The notes under the pieces were generated by a model. It worked only from the letters and a program-made list of their open reading frames with translations. It made no database searches and was not told where the DNA came from. From Streptomyces sp. L2 (GTDB taxonomy: Bacteria > Actinomycetota > Actinomycetes > Streptomycetales > Streptomycetaceae): DNA of 64,000 bases. The translations under genes were made by a program, and so were the position numbers. The DNA lies in contig NZ_QBDT01000001.1 in assembly GCF_004124325.1 (NCBI RefSeq), positions 7,068,001 through 7,132,000 on the forward strand, in the 5' to 3' direction. Of the stretch, positions 16,894 through 25,629 are shown piece by piece; the first letter of the stretch is position 1, and every line of letters starts with the position of its first letter.

Positions 16894-17982
16894 TCAGTCC
16901 ACCAGGGAAAGCAGCGGGAAGGCGTCGACGCCGGGACGGTGCCGGGCCAGCAGATCGCGGACGTGCTCGGTCACGCGCCAGTCGTAGCCCAGGGACTCGA
17001 TGGCGCAGCGCACGCTCACGTACCGGGCGCCGGGGTGGCCGGCCCGCTGAACCTGGAGCCAGGCGTCCAGTTCCCCCAGGAAGGTCCCCCGGTCGATGCG
17101 ATCCCGCGTGACGTGCCGACGGACGGCCTGCCGGCGCTCGCGCGCGACCTCGTTGAATCCATACAGCTTCAGACTCACCTCCTCCGCGCCCGCCAGGGTG
17201 GCCGGACGAGCGCTCAGCAGGCCCCGGGCGAGGGGGTTGTGCTCCAGGGCCCGTGACAGCGGCAGGCTCCACACCCGGCCGCTGCGATCGGTGAGGGGGA
17301 GCGCGCCGGACCTCGTGAGACAGGGGCCGCGCAGACCGGCGGCGGCCGCGGCGAGCAGGGCGCTGGCCTCCGACGGATGCCAGCGCAGGACGTCCGCCGC
17401 CCACGGGGGAAGGGTGGGTCCGAGGCCGCTGCCCGCACCGGGGAGGCGGGCCAGAAGGGTTTCCTCGGGCACTTCGCCGTCGAGGCCGGGGCCGGTGACG
17501 TGGACGGTGGTTCGGACGCCCGCCAGCCGGCACGCCGCGAGCGCGAGCGCGTCCAGCAGGGGGCTGGCGAGGGTGGGTTCGTCGCCGTGGGCGAGGACGT
17601 CGCCGCCCACGTCCACGACGCTGACGCGGTCGGCGCCGAGTGCCCGAGCGGTCCGCCCGATCTGATCGGCGAGGCCCTCGACTCCCTCGTGGGGGTCGAG
17701 GAGCGCGAGGCGGGTGGGCAGGTGCCCCGCGAGCCGGGGCAGGGTGGAGACGCGTGGTGCGACCGGCCTGGTGCCGGTGGTGACGAGCGCTACCGGCAAG
17801 GCATCGTGGTCGAGGCCGGTGAAGTCGTGCGCGGCGAACGGCCCCGGAACCGGATCCACGCTGGGACGCTCCCAGCCGTAGGTGAGGACGACCGCGTCGG
17901 CCCCGGCGCCCGTGCTTGTGTGGACGAGTGCGGTGCCGACCGGGTCACCGCCGCCGCCCGCCGCGATGAACAGCTCCGTCAC
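16894..17982 (-). CDS. DUF1152 domain protein coupled to the radical SAM gene
   Basis: A 362-residue soluble protein starting at a GTG that overlaps the radical SAM stop (GTGA). The N-terminus FIAAGGGGDPVGTALVHT, with a run of four glycines then DPVG, and the later SVVDVGGDVLAHGDEPTLAS match the DUF1152 family as I recall it. That family has no established function; the glycine-rich start suggests a nucleotide or phosphate site. Further on are SARPATLAGAEEVSLKLYGFN and a C-terminal helical part. Tight coupling to a radical SAM enzyme suggests it acts on that enzyme's substrate or product. Confidence in the gene is high, in function low. Confidence 0.85.
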   Translation of the reverse strand: MTELFIAAGGGGDPVGTALVHTSTGAGADAVVLTYGWERPSVDPVPGPFAAHDFTGLDHDALPVALVTTGTRPVAPRVSTLPRLAGHLPTRLALLDPHEGVEGLADQIGRTARALGADRVSVVDVGGDVLAHGDEPTLASPLLDALALAACRLAGVRTTVHVTGPGLDGEVPEETLLARLPGAGSGLGPTLPPWAADVLRWHPSEASALLAAAAAGLRGPCLTRSGALPLTDRSGRVWSLPLSRALEHNPLARGLLSARPATLAGAEEVSLKLYGFNEVARERRQAVRRHVTRDRIDRGTFLGELDAWLQVQRAGHPGARYVSVRCAIESLGYDWRVTEHVRDLLARHRPGVDAFPLLSLVD

Positions 17983-19412
17983 GAAGCCGCTCGCGCGGTA
18001 CGGATGCCCGAGATGCCGAGCGTCGTGCCCATGTGCTTCCGGGCGCGCTTGTTCTGCTCGTGCAGGCGCTCGTAGTACGCGCGGTCGAGCCGGACGACGG
18101 TGTCGGAGAAGAACATCCAGGACAGGATGTCGCGGTACTTGAAGCCCCGCGGGGTGAGCTGGACGCGGCGGCCCAGGCGGCGCAGGAGTCCGGTCTCCTC
18201 GGCCGCGTCCAGGATCGGCTCCCACAGGTGGGCCTTCTCCTGGTAGCCGAAACGGTCCAGTTCGGCGAGGTCGAGGTCGAAGGTGTCCAGGACGAGGCGC
18301 TTGCGGATCAGCTCCTCGTCGTCGAGGACGAAGCCGGTGACGGGCCGCAGGGTGTGGGCGCCGGCCCGGCGGATGTACTCCGCCACTTCGGACATGGACG
18401 GTTTGACGGAGCCCATCATGTAGTCGAGGACGCCGGTGTAGGAGCGGGCCCCGACGCCGAGGCCGAGCAGCGGCACGCCGTGGAAGGTGAGCACCTTCTG
18501 CCGGTAGCCGCCGCGGCCGAGCTTCTTGTAGCGGACGGAGCCCTCCTGCACGTAGCCGTGGTCGGTGAAGACCTGGCGGGCGTAGTCGTAGCGCTCGTAC
18601 AGGTTCGGCGACTGCGCGTACTGGTAGGCGCCGGTCCGGGAGAACCAGGCGTCCGGGCGGACGGTCAGGAAGTACGTGCTGATCGTGGTCGGTTCGAGCT
18701 TGGCGAGCTCGTCGACGGACGTCCGCCACGTCTCGTCGGTCTGGCCGGCGAACCCCATGATGAGGTCGGTCGACAGGTCCGGCAGACCCTTGTCGTGCAC
18801 GATCTCGACGGCCTGGCGGATGACCCGCTCGCCCGCCTGGCCCCGGCCGGCTTCACGGATCTCCTTCGGTACGAGGGACTGGATCCCGATGTTGGCCCGG
18901 GTCAGGCCGAGGTGCAGCAGGCCCTCCAGGGTGCCGGGATCGCTGACGATCGAGTCCGGGGTGGCCTCGATCGCCACTTCCTCCACGGTGGAACGCCAGT
19001 TGGGGTACACCTCGTCCAGCGTGCTGAACAACTGCTCGAAGTGGCGCAGGGACAGCAGGCTCGGGGTGCCGCCGCCGATGTAGACCGTGCGCAGCCGGCG
19101 GGCGCGGATGATGTCGGCGTGGTCGCGCAGTTGCGTGCAGAGCGCGTCCATGTACGCCGTGTAGACGTCGGTGTCCTCGCTGATGACGGTGTACAGATTG
19201 CAGAAGCCGCACTTGTAGCGGCAGAACGGCACGTGCAGGTACAGGTTCAGCTCGGGGACCTGATACAGGCTCAGGTCCCGCTCCCAGAGGTCCTCGACGG
19301 TCCACCGGCCCTCCAGCGGCCGGTAGGCGGAACGGGACGGATAGGAGTAGTTGTACGGCGGGATGACGCCCTGTCGGATGTAGTCGGTGAGCTGTGCGGC
19401 GTAGCCGGTCAC
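17979..19412 (-). CDS. Radical SAM protein, HemN/HemW-like
   Basis: A 477-residue enzyme from a GTG start with GAGAGGGG upstream. The iron-sulfur cluster motif CRYKCGFC (C64, C68, C71) is the CX3CX2C radical SAM signature, and YIGGGTPS (111-118) is the SAM-binding GGGTP motif shared with coproporphyrinogen III oxidase-like proteins. A HemN_C-like winged domain is at about 380-450. Many HemN-like proteins in biosynthetic loci catalyse cyclopropanation, methylation or other radical C-C chemistry rather than haem synthesis. No haem genes are nearby, and the gene faces two ATP-grasp ligases, so a natural-product role is more likely. It is the first gene of a two-gene operon. Confidence 0.9.
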   Translation of the reverse strand: MTGYAAQLTDYIRQGVIPPYNYSYPSRSAYRPLEGRWTVEDLWERDLSLYQVPELNLYLHVPFCRYKCGFCNLYTVISEDTDVYTAYMDALCTQLRDHADIIRARRLRTVYIGGGTPSLLSLRHFEQLFSTLDEVYPNWRSTVEEVAIEATPDSIVSDPGTLEGLLHLGLTRANIGIQSLVPKEIREAGRGQAGERVIRQAVEIVHDKGLPDLSTDLIMGFAGQTDETWRTSVDELAKLEPTTISTYFLTVRPDAWFSRTGAYQYAQSPNLYERYDYARQVFTDHGYVQEGSVRYKKLGRGGYRQKVLTFHGVPLLGLGVGARSYTGVLDYMMGSVKPSMSEVAEYIRRAGAHTLRPVTGFVLDDEELIRKRLVLDTFDLDLAELDRFGYQEKAHLWEPILDAAEETGLLRRLGRRVQLTPRGFKYRDILSWMFFSDTVVRLDRAYYERLHEQNKRARKHMGTTLGISGIRTARAAS

Positions 19413-19703
19413 GCGAAGCGGCCCCTCTCGTGCACGTACGACGGCTGGGTCGCACGAAAGTCAATCCGTGACCGGCGGCGGTCATCCAGGCCCGGTTTCC
19501 ACGAACCCCGGGGTGGTGGGAGCGCGCCCTCCTGTGGGATGGTCCGAACTCCCGTGGAGTGGTCGCTTCCGCAAAGCCGGGCCCCTAGGATCCGGCCCCC
19601 GGCCGGGGCTGGAGGTTGCTACAACGGTTGTCGTGAAATCGCCCTCCCGCTCTGGTTGTTACGTTCATGGCCCGGGCCCGCCGGCTGCGGTCTACTGCGC
19701 GGC
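19413..19703. promoter_or_regulatory. Divergent promoter region of the radical SAM/ATP-grasp locus
   Basis: This 291-base gap separates the two operons. It contains two small inverted repeats, ACTCC-CGT-GGAGT at 19548-19560 and ACAACGGTTGT (one-base centre) at 19621-19631. The stretch 19616-19670 is less GC-rich than its surroundings and holds TACGTT at 19660. The ATP-grasp GTG has no evident ribosome site, and TCTACT lies about eight bases before it, so a leaderless message is possible. No regulator gene is present in the locus. Confidence 0.5.
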
Positions 19704-20936
19704 GTGAAAAGGATCCTGCTGATCGAAGCGCTCGCAAACTCAGGCCCCTATCTGCTGGACGCCGCCCGCGCACTCGGCGCGCACGTCTTCGTCGCCACCC
19801 ACGAGGACGTCTGGGAGAGCTACCCCGCCGCCCTGCGCGAGAAGATCCACGGCACGGTGTTCACCGACCTCACGGACCCGGGCCGGGCCCTGTCGGATCT
19901 GACCGCGTTCGCCGGGACGACGCGGATCGACGCGGTGGCCGGCTGCTGGGAGTTCTTCACACCGCTCGTCGCCCACCTGGCAAGCCGCCTGGACCTGCCC
20001 GGCAACGACCCCCTGCGGGCCCAGGCGTGCCGGAACAAGGCGGCCATGGCGCGGGCCTTCCGGACGGGCCGGGTGCCCGCGCCGAGAACCGTCAGCGGGT
20101 ACACGACCGCTGAGGTGACCCGTGCCCTCGACCGTCTCGGCATCGGGTTCCCGGTCGTCGTCAAACCCGCCGAGCAGGGCGGCTCCTGGGGCGTCAGCGT
20201 AGTCACCGGACACGAACAGCTCGACGCCGCCGTACGGCACGCCCAGTCCTGGCCGGTCGCCGCGCCGCACGGCCTGGCCCTGGACCAGCGCGTCCTCGTC
20301 CAGGAATACGTCCCCGGGCCCGAGTTCAGCCTCGACACCGTGGTCTGGCGCGACGAGTACTTCCACCTCCCCGTGGTCGAGAAGCACACCACCGACGGCG
20401 CCTACCGGGCCGAGACCGGACACACCTGCCCGGCGCCGCTTCCGCCCGCCACCCTCACCGCGGTCCGGGCGGCGGCCGAACGGGCTCTGCGGGCGCTCGG
20501 CATCCGCAACGGCGTCGCGCACACCGAACTCAAGATCCCGCCCGAGGCCGGTCCCACCGTCATCGAGGTGGGCGCACGCCTCCCCGGAGACCACCTCGTG
20601 CACGTCGTCCGCCACGCCTCCGGCATCGACGAGGCCCGGGCCTACCTCCAGGCCGTCCTCGACGAGAAACCGGACATGCCCGAGCCCCGGGAAGGGGCGT
20701 GCGCCATCCGCTTCCTCACCCCGCCACGGGCGGGCACCTTCCGCGGCGTGACCGTCCCCGGCCGGCCCGCCGGCCTGATCGGCCGGCACATCACCACCGA
20801 GCCCGGCGCCACCGTCGGCGGCGCCCACGACAACTCGGCCCGCCTCGGCCACCTGGTGTTCACCGCCCCCACGCCCGCCCAGGTCAAGGCCCACGCCGCC
20901 CACGTACTGGCCCACACCCGCATAGAAGTGAGCTGA
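19704..20936 (+). CDS. ATP-grasp ligase 1
   Basis: A 410-residue ATP-dependent carboxylate-amine ligase from a GTG (VKRILLIEALANSGPYLLDA). The ATP-grasp core is visible: FPVVVKPAEQGGSWGVSVV (149-167, with lysine 154), VLVQEYVPGPEFSLD (197-211) and the metal site VIEVGARLPGDHL (286-298). Such enzymes activate a carboxylate as an acyl phosphate and join it to an amine. The last 50 residues (VTVPGRPAGLIG and onward) form a small C-terminal domain as in BtrJ/PurK-like ligases. It is separated from the second ligase by one base, so the two probably act in sequence. Substrate unknown. Confidence 0.9.
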   Translation: MKRILLIEALANSGPYLLDAARALGAHVFVATHEDVWESYPAALREKIHGTVFTDLTDPGRALSDLTAFAGTTRIDAVAGCWEFFTPLVAHLASRLDLPGNDPLRAQACRNKAAMARAFRTGRVPAPRTVSGYTTAEVTRALDRLGIGFPVVVKPAEQGGSWGVSVVTGHEQLDAAVRHAQSWPVAAPHGLALDQRVLVQEYVPGPEFSLDTVVWRDEYFHLPVVEKHTTDGAYRAETGHTCPAPLPPATLTAVRAAAERALRALGIRNGVAHTELKIPPEAGPTVIEVGARLPGDHLVHVVRHASGIDEARAYLQAVLDEKPDMPEPREGACAIRFLTPPRAGTFRGVTVPGRPAGLIGRHITTEPGATVGGAHDNSARLGHLVFTAPTPAQVKAHAAHVLAHTRIEVS

Positions 20937-20937
20937 C

Positions 20938-22188
20938 ATGCAGCGCATCGCCTTCCTCCGGTCCGCCCACATCAAGCGGGCCGACCCGTACATCCACGGC
21001 ATCGCCCCCGTACTGACGGCGCTCGGCGCCGAGGCCCGCCTCTTCCACACCCACGGCGACTGCGATCCCCGGCTGTTCCCGGGGACCAGCGAGCGGCTCG
21101 ACCCCGCCGCGACCCCGGACGAGTTCGTCGCCCGCGTGCGCGCCTGGGGAGCGGACGCCGCCGTCTCCATCTCGCTGCCGGACGAGAACGCCCTGCGCGA
21201 CGCGGTCGTCAAGGCCAAGCTCGAAGCCGCCGGTGTCCGCACCGTCATGACGCCCCTCGCCGCGACGCGCGTCCTGTGCGACAAATGGGAGACCAAACGG
21301 GTCCTGAACGCGCACGGCCTCCTCACCCCGCCCGGCGTCCTGGTCGACAGCGACCTCCTCAACGGCCGGGCGCTGCCCGTCCCGGCCTACCCGGACGCCG
21401 TCCGCCTCGCGGCCCACGACCTCGGCCATCCCCTCCTGGCGAAGCCGCTGTGGGACTCCACCAGCATGGGCATCGAGTTCCTCCCCGATCCGGCCGCCCT
21501 CGACCGCTACCTGGCCGCGCGGCCGGCGGCGCACGCCGTCCTGGAGAAGTGCGTCACCGGACGGCTCTGCTCGGTCGACATCGTCGGCGCCGGAGGCCAC
21601 TACACGGTCATGCCCCTCGTCCGGACCGGCACCGCGGGCGGCCCCCCGGCGTTCACCTTCGAGGACCTGCGATACGTCGACCCCGCCGAGGGCGACGACT
21701 TCGCGCCCACCGCCCGGCGCCTGGTGGACCTGTGCACGGAACTCGGCGTCGAGGGGTCCGTCAACGTCGACATGATCCACGCCGACGGCGAGTACCACGT
21801 CCTGGAGATCAACCCCAGGATCGGTGGCGCCACCACGCTGTCCATCGCCGCCAGTGGACTCAACACCTTCGTCGCCCTCCTCGCCATCCTCGACGGCACC
21901 TGGCCCACCCGCACCGAGGCGCCGGCCGAGCGCCTCGCCGTCGAATGCCTGACCGCGAACCCCAGCCCCACCCTCCTTGACGAACTCGGCGCCCGCGTCG
22001 ACCTCGTCACCTGCCACGACCTGGTCATCGACGGCCACGACCACGGCGGCATCCTCACGTTCACCGTGGAACCGGGCGACGAGCGGCGGGTGCTCAAGGA
22101 ACTCACCGAGCTGTGCGCGCAGACCGGCTTCATCCCGGCCCCCATGCTCGACAAGATCCGCCGCCTCCTGACCCGCGCGGCCCGGTGA
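20938..22188 (+). CDS. ATP-grasp ligase 2
   Basis: A 416-residue ligase different in sequence from its neighbour. It begins MQRIAFLRSAHIKRADPYIH, has the ATP-binding HPLLAKPLWDSTSMGIEF (164-181, lysine 169), a cysteine-containing VLEKCVTGRLCSVDIV strand and the metal-binding YHVLEINPRIGGATTLSIA (286-304, glutamate 290 and asparagine 292). It resembles D-Ala-D-Ala ligase/carbamoyl phosphate synthase-like ATP-grasp proteins with a carboxylate acceptor. It overlaps the transporter gene by GTGA. A pair of unlike ATP-grasp enzymes suggests stepwise assembly of a short amide-linked product. Confidence 0.9.
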   Translation: MQRIAFLRSAHIKRADPYIHGIAPVLTALGAEARLFHTHGDCDPRLFPGTSERLDPAATPDEFVARVRAWGADAAVSISLPDENALRDAVVKAKLEAAGVRTVMTPLAATRVLCDKWETKRVLNAHGLLTPPGVLVDSDLLNGRALPVPAYPDAVRLAAHDLGHPLLAKPLWDSTSMGIEFLPDPAALDRYLAARPAAHAVLEKCVTGRLCSVDIVGAGGHYTVMPLVRTGTAGGPPAFTFEDLRYVDPAEGDDFAPTARRLVDLCTELGVEGSVNVDMIHADGEYHVLEINPRIGGATTLSIAASGLNTFVALLAILDGTWPTRTEAPAERLAVECLTANPSPTLLDELGARVDLVTCHDLVIDGHDHGGILTFTVEPGDERRVLKELTELCAQTGFIPAPMLDKIRRLLTRAAR

Positions 22189-23561
22189 GCATCCCCGCCG
22201 GCAGGCGTCCGGCGCGCCACAGCGAACCACCGGACCGTGGCCGTAGCCGAGCCGTACGCCCGGACGGCCGCCGTGACCGGCGCCGTGCCCTGTTCCCGGA
22301 CGGCCGCCGGGGACGGCGGGCGCGGGCCGGGCTGCCCGACCTCACCGGAGCGGGCCGCCTCGTCGCCGCCCACGCGGTCGACAGCCTCGGCACCGGGCTC
22401 GTCTTCGCCTTCACCGTCGTCTACCTCACCCACACCACCCACCTCCCCCTCGACCGGATCGGGGCGGCCCTCACCGTGGGGAACCTCCTCGCGCTGCCCG
22501 CCCCGGCACTCGGCGGAGTCCTCCTCGACCGCCTCGGCCCGAAGAAGGTCGTCGCGCTCGCCAACCTCGTCTGCGCCGCCGGATTCGCGGCGTTCCTCGC
22601 GGTGCGCCCGGCGTGGCAGATCAGCCTCGCCTACTTCGTGGTGCAGGCCGGTATCAACCTGTACTGGACCGCCGCCCGCAACCTGGTCCCCCTGGCCTGC
22701 GTGCCCGGCGAGGAGCGCCTGTGGTTCGGGTTCATCTCGTCCCTGCGCAACCTCGGCATCGGCGCGGGCGCGGCCGCGTCCGCGCTCGCCCTGGCCCTGT
22801 TCGGACCGGGCAGCCTGTCCGCCCTCATCGCAGTGAACGCGGGGACGTTCCTGTGCGCGGCGCTGCTGTACCTCACCTGGAAGCCCGCGAGGGACCCGGC
22901 CACGCCGGACACCACCGGCCCCGCCGACGACGGCGGGGCCGTCCGGCAGGGGACCTGGAAGGAAGTGGCGCGGGACGGCCGCTACCTGCTGCTCGTCGCG
23001 GCCAACCTGGCCTTCGTCCTCGCGCAGATGGTCCCCCCGGTCCTGCTCGCCGTGTACGTCACCGGCACCCTGCACGCGGGTGCCTGGATCCCCGGCACCC
23101 TCCTGGTCGTCAACACGGTCGCCGTCGCCGTCCTCACCCCGGCCATCACCCGACGCTCGGCACGGCACGGCCCGGACCGCGCGATCGCCGGCGGTTTCCT
23201 CGTCGCCGTCGGCTCCTTCGGCCTCTTCGCCGCACCCCTCGCCTGGACGGGCGCGCCCGGCTGGGCCGTGCCGGCAGTCCTCGCGGCGGCGATGCTGCTG
23301 TTCACCCTCTCCGAGATCCTCAGCTCTCCCGCGCTCAACGAACTCTCCGTCGCCCGCGCTCCCGCCCGGGGCAACGGCCGCCACCAGGCCGCCTTCCAGC
23401 TGTCCTGGTCCGTCGGCGGCGCCGCCGCTCCCGTCGTGCTCACCGCGCTCCTGAGCCGGCAGCCTGCCCTGCCGTGGCTGCTCCTCGCCCTCCTCAGCGT
23501 GCTCGCCGTCCCCGTCGCCCGCGCCCTCGCCCCACCCGACCCGGAGGAACCCCAGCCGTGA
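22185..23561 (+). CDS. MFS transporter of the ATP-grasp operon
   Basis: A 458-residue transporter with about twelve membrane helices, starting at a GTG coupled to the ligase stop. The first 50 or so residues are rich in arginine and proline (RRPARHSEPPDRGRSRAV) before the first helix at LVAAHAVDSLGTGLVFAFTV; this is unusually long for the family. The helix 2-3 loop has LDRLGPKKVVALAN in the motif A position. Placed between biosynthetic-type genes and coupled to both sides, it is the best candidate exporter (or self-resistance pump) for the locus product. Confidence 0.88.
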   Translation: MSIPAGRRPARHSEPPDRGRSRAVRPDGRRDRRRALFPDGRRGRRARAGLPDLTGAGRLVAAHAVDSLGTGLVFAFTVVYLTHTTHLPLDRIGAALTVGNLLALPAPALGGVLLDRLGPKKVVALANLVCAAGFAAFLAVRPAWQISLAYFVVQAGINLYWTAARNLVPLACVPGEERLWFGFISSLRNLGIGAGAAASALALALFGPGSLSALIAVNAGTFLCAALLYLTWKPARDPATPDTTGPADDGGAVRQGTWKEVARDGRYLLLVAANLAFVLAQMVPPVLLAVYVTGTLHAGAWIPGTLLVVNTVAVAVLTPAITRRSARHGPDRAIAGGFLVAVGSFGLFAAPLAWTGAPGWAVPAVLAAAMLLFTLSEILSSPALNELSVARAPARGNGRHQAAFQLSWSVGGAAAPVVLTALLSRQPALPWLLLALLSVLAVPVARALAPPDPEEPQP

Positions 23562-24559
23562 ACCTCACCTGCGTCCACGACATCGCAGACGTCCCCGCCG
23601 CGGAGTGGGACGCCCTGGACACCCCGGCCGGTCTCTACCTCTCCCACCGGTGGCTCGCCGCCCAGCAGCGGGATCCCACCGCCCACGTCCGCTACGCCCT
23701 CGTCCGCGAGGCAGGCCGGCTGATCGCCGCGGCGCCGATGCACGTCGTGGACACCGAGCCCAACGACCTCTACCGGGTGCACGAGCTCGTCGCCGGCCGC
23801 GCGCCGGCCAGGACCCTGCTCGCGGGAGCCCGCCGCGGCTACCTCAACGGCCCGCTCCTGCACCCCGGTCTCAGTCCGTGCCGGCGGCGCGCGGCACTGA
23901 ACCGGCTGGTGTCAGCGGCCGGTTCGCTCGCCGCCGCCCAGGGAGCGCGGCCCTGGTGGCTGTACGTCACCGACCCGGCCGCCGCCGAACTCGCCGACGC
24001 GTGCGGCACCGAGCCCGTCCAGGTGGGCCAGGACGCCCGCATCCCGCTGCCCGGCACCACGTTCGACGACTACCTCGCGGGCCTGCCCTCCAAGCGGCGC
24101 GTCGCCGTCCGCCGCGAACGCCGCGCGTTCGCCGAAGCCGGGTACGAGCTGCGCATCCTGCGACTGTCCGAGTGCGCCGACACGGCCGGCGCGCTCCTCG
24201 CCCAACTCCAGGCGCGTCACGGCCATGCGGTCGACCCCGACGCCATGGCCCGGCTGCTGCGCGACCAGGCGGACGGCATGGCCGACAGCGGGATCGTCCT
24301 CGCCGCCCACGCCGGCGCGCACATGGTCGCCTTCAGCCTCTTCTACCGCCACGCGGACACCGTCTGGCTCCGGGCCACCGGCTACGACTACGCCCGGCTG
24401 CGCGCCGCGCACGAGTACTTCAACCTGGTCTACTACCTCCCCATCGAGCACGCCTACGCGCACGGCGCGACCGCACTCCATGTCGGCATGGAGTCCCTCC
24501 GGGCCAAGGCCCTTCGAGGAGCGGTGATTTCCCCGCTGTGGGCGGTCGAAGGGGCTTGA
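23558..24559 (+). CDS. FemAB/GNAT-like acyltransferase
   Basis: A 333-residue soluble protein starting at a GTG inside the transporter stop. The second half has the features of the GNAT-fold, FemAB-like group (BioF2-like or 'peptidogalycan biosynthesis' families): SKRRVAVRRERRAFAEAGYE, then FSLFYRHADTVWLRATGYDY, EYFNLVYYLPIEHAYAHGAT and HVGMESLRAKALRG. FemAB-type proteins transfer aminoacyl groups from tRNA, related ones transfer acyl groups from CoA. It is the last gene of the operon and probably decorates or extends the ATP-grasp product. Exact donor unknown. Confidence 0.82.
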   Translation: MNLTCVHDIADVPAAEWDALDTPAGLYLSHRWLAAQQRDPTAHVRYALVREAGRLIAAAPMHVVDTEPNDLYRVHELVAGRAPARTLLAGARRGYLNGPLLHPGLSPCRRRAALNRLVSAAGSLAAAQGARPWWLYVTDPAAAELADACGTEPVQVGQDARIPLPGTTFDDYLAGLPSKRRVAVRRERRAFAEAGYELRILRLSECADTAGALLAQLQARHGHAVDPDAMARLLRDQADGMADSGIVLAAHAGAHMVAFSLFYRHADTVWLRATGYDYARLRAAHEYFNLVYYLPIEHAYAHGATALHVGMESLRAKALRGAVISPLWAVEGA

Positions 24560-24587
24560 GAGCGGCGAGAGCCGTGAGGGCGGGACG

Positions 24588-25328
24588 CTAGATCTGCGAG
24601 GTCTCCCGCCACAGGTCGGCCAGCGCCCGGTCACCGGTCACCGTGGGCACCGTCGCCCTGTTCCACAGGGCCAGGTACAACCGGCCCGCGGGTCCGGACA
24701 GTTCGGCCTCAGCCTCCTCGGACGCGTCCCGCGAGGTCACCGGCGGCTCGGCGGACAGCCGTACGGTCCACACCGCGTTCGGACCCGCGTCGGTCGCGCG
24801 GACGCGCAGCACGCGCGGCGTCTCCGTCCGGACCCGGCTCCTGGGGCGGGCGTGGAAGCCGCGCAGCAACTCGTCGATGCCGTCGGCCGCGAAGTCGGTG
24901 GCGACGGGGGCCGGTGTGCCGCCCCGCGCGGCCTCGGCGTCGTACCGGTGGACGGTGGTCTCGTGCGCCTGACGCCGGGTCCAGAACGCCAGTGGCGAGG
25001 GGCAGGGCGCCGGATGGAAGGTCCAGCAGTCCAGGTCGGCCGGTGCGGCGGCCAGCGTGTCGACCAGCCGGCGGTGACCGTCCCGGTACCAGCCGATCAG
25101 GTCGGCGCCGTCCAGGTCCGGGAGGTCACCGGCCGGGCGGGGCTCCGTGTGCCCCTCGGCGACGAGCTCGGTGGCCCAGCGGTGCACCGCGCCCGTGTGC
25201 CTGAGCAGGTCCCGGACCCGCCATCCCGGGCACGTCGGGACCTCGGCGCCGGTCCCCGCCTCCTCGGCGGCTCCGCCCAGCAACCGCCCTTCCTGGTCCA
25301 GCGTCTTGAGGAACTCCGCAGTCTCCAT
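24588..25328 (-). CDS. Maleylpyruvate isomerase family mycothiol-dependent enzyme
   Basis: A 246-residue protein of the DinB-like mycothiol-dependent family. The N-terminal four-helix domain has TCPGWRVRDLLRHTGAVHRW and the metal-binding RQAHETTVHRYDAEAARGG with the usual H-E-H spacing; a C-terminal SCP2-like domain follows. Members use mycothiol, the actinobacterial thiol, for isomerisation or detoxification. The ATG at 25328 is chosen over upstream codons with poor sequence. It is convergent with the acyltransferase gene. Confidence 0.88.
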   Translation of the reverse strand: METAEFLKTLDQEGRLLGGAAEEAGTGAEVPTCPGWRVRDLLRHTGAVHRWATELVAEGHTEPRPAGDLPDLDGADLIGWYRDGHRRLVDTLAAAPADLDCWTFHPAPCPSPLAFWTRRQAHETTVHRYDAEAARGGTPAPVATDFAADGIDELLRGFHARPRSRVRTETPRVLRVRATDAGPNAVWTVRLSAEPPVTSRDASEEAEAELSGPAGRLYLALWNRATVPTVTGDRALADLWRETSQI

Positions 25329-25629
25329 GGAGCAGAGTCTGCCGGACGAGCGGACGAGAGGACGATCATTTTCGGCAGGGCTGTGGCCGGCCGGCGAGGG
25401 TGGCTTCCGCCCCGGGCCGCCCGGGCGCGGCCTGCCGCCACCCGACTCCCCGTGTGAAGCGAGCCGGTTGTGCATCTTCGGTGCCCCGTCCGTGCCGCCA
25501 CGCGGTCTCCCACCGTGCGGGACGGAGAGGGCGATCGGCAGATGAGGGTGCCGCTCGTACCGGCCTGCCGCCCCGCCGCACGACCCCGTGCCGTGCCGTC
25601 CGCCTCGGATCTGATGCGCCGGCCGTGGC
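25329..25629. other. Intergenic region without a gene
   Basis: 301 bases between two same-strand genes. It should hold the promoter of the maleylpyruvate isomerase-like gene. I see no convincing reading frame with a start signal, no strong hairpin and no repeat; the small open frames here are artefacts of high GC content. Confidence 0.6.

Noticed and set aside
17979-19412. Radical SAM gene as a haem biosynthesis hemN/hemW
   Set aside because: No haem genes nearby and it is tied to DUF1152 and ATP-grasp genes; the HemN-like fold alone does not show a haem role.
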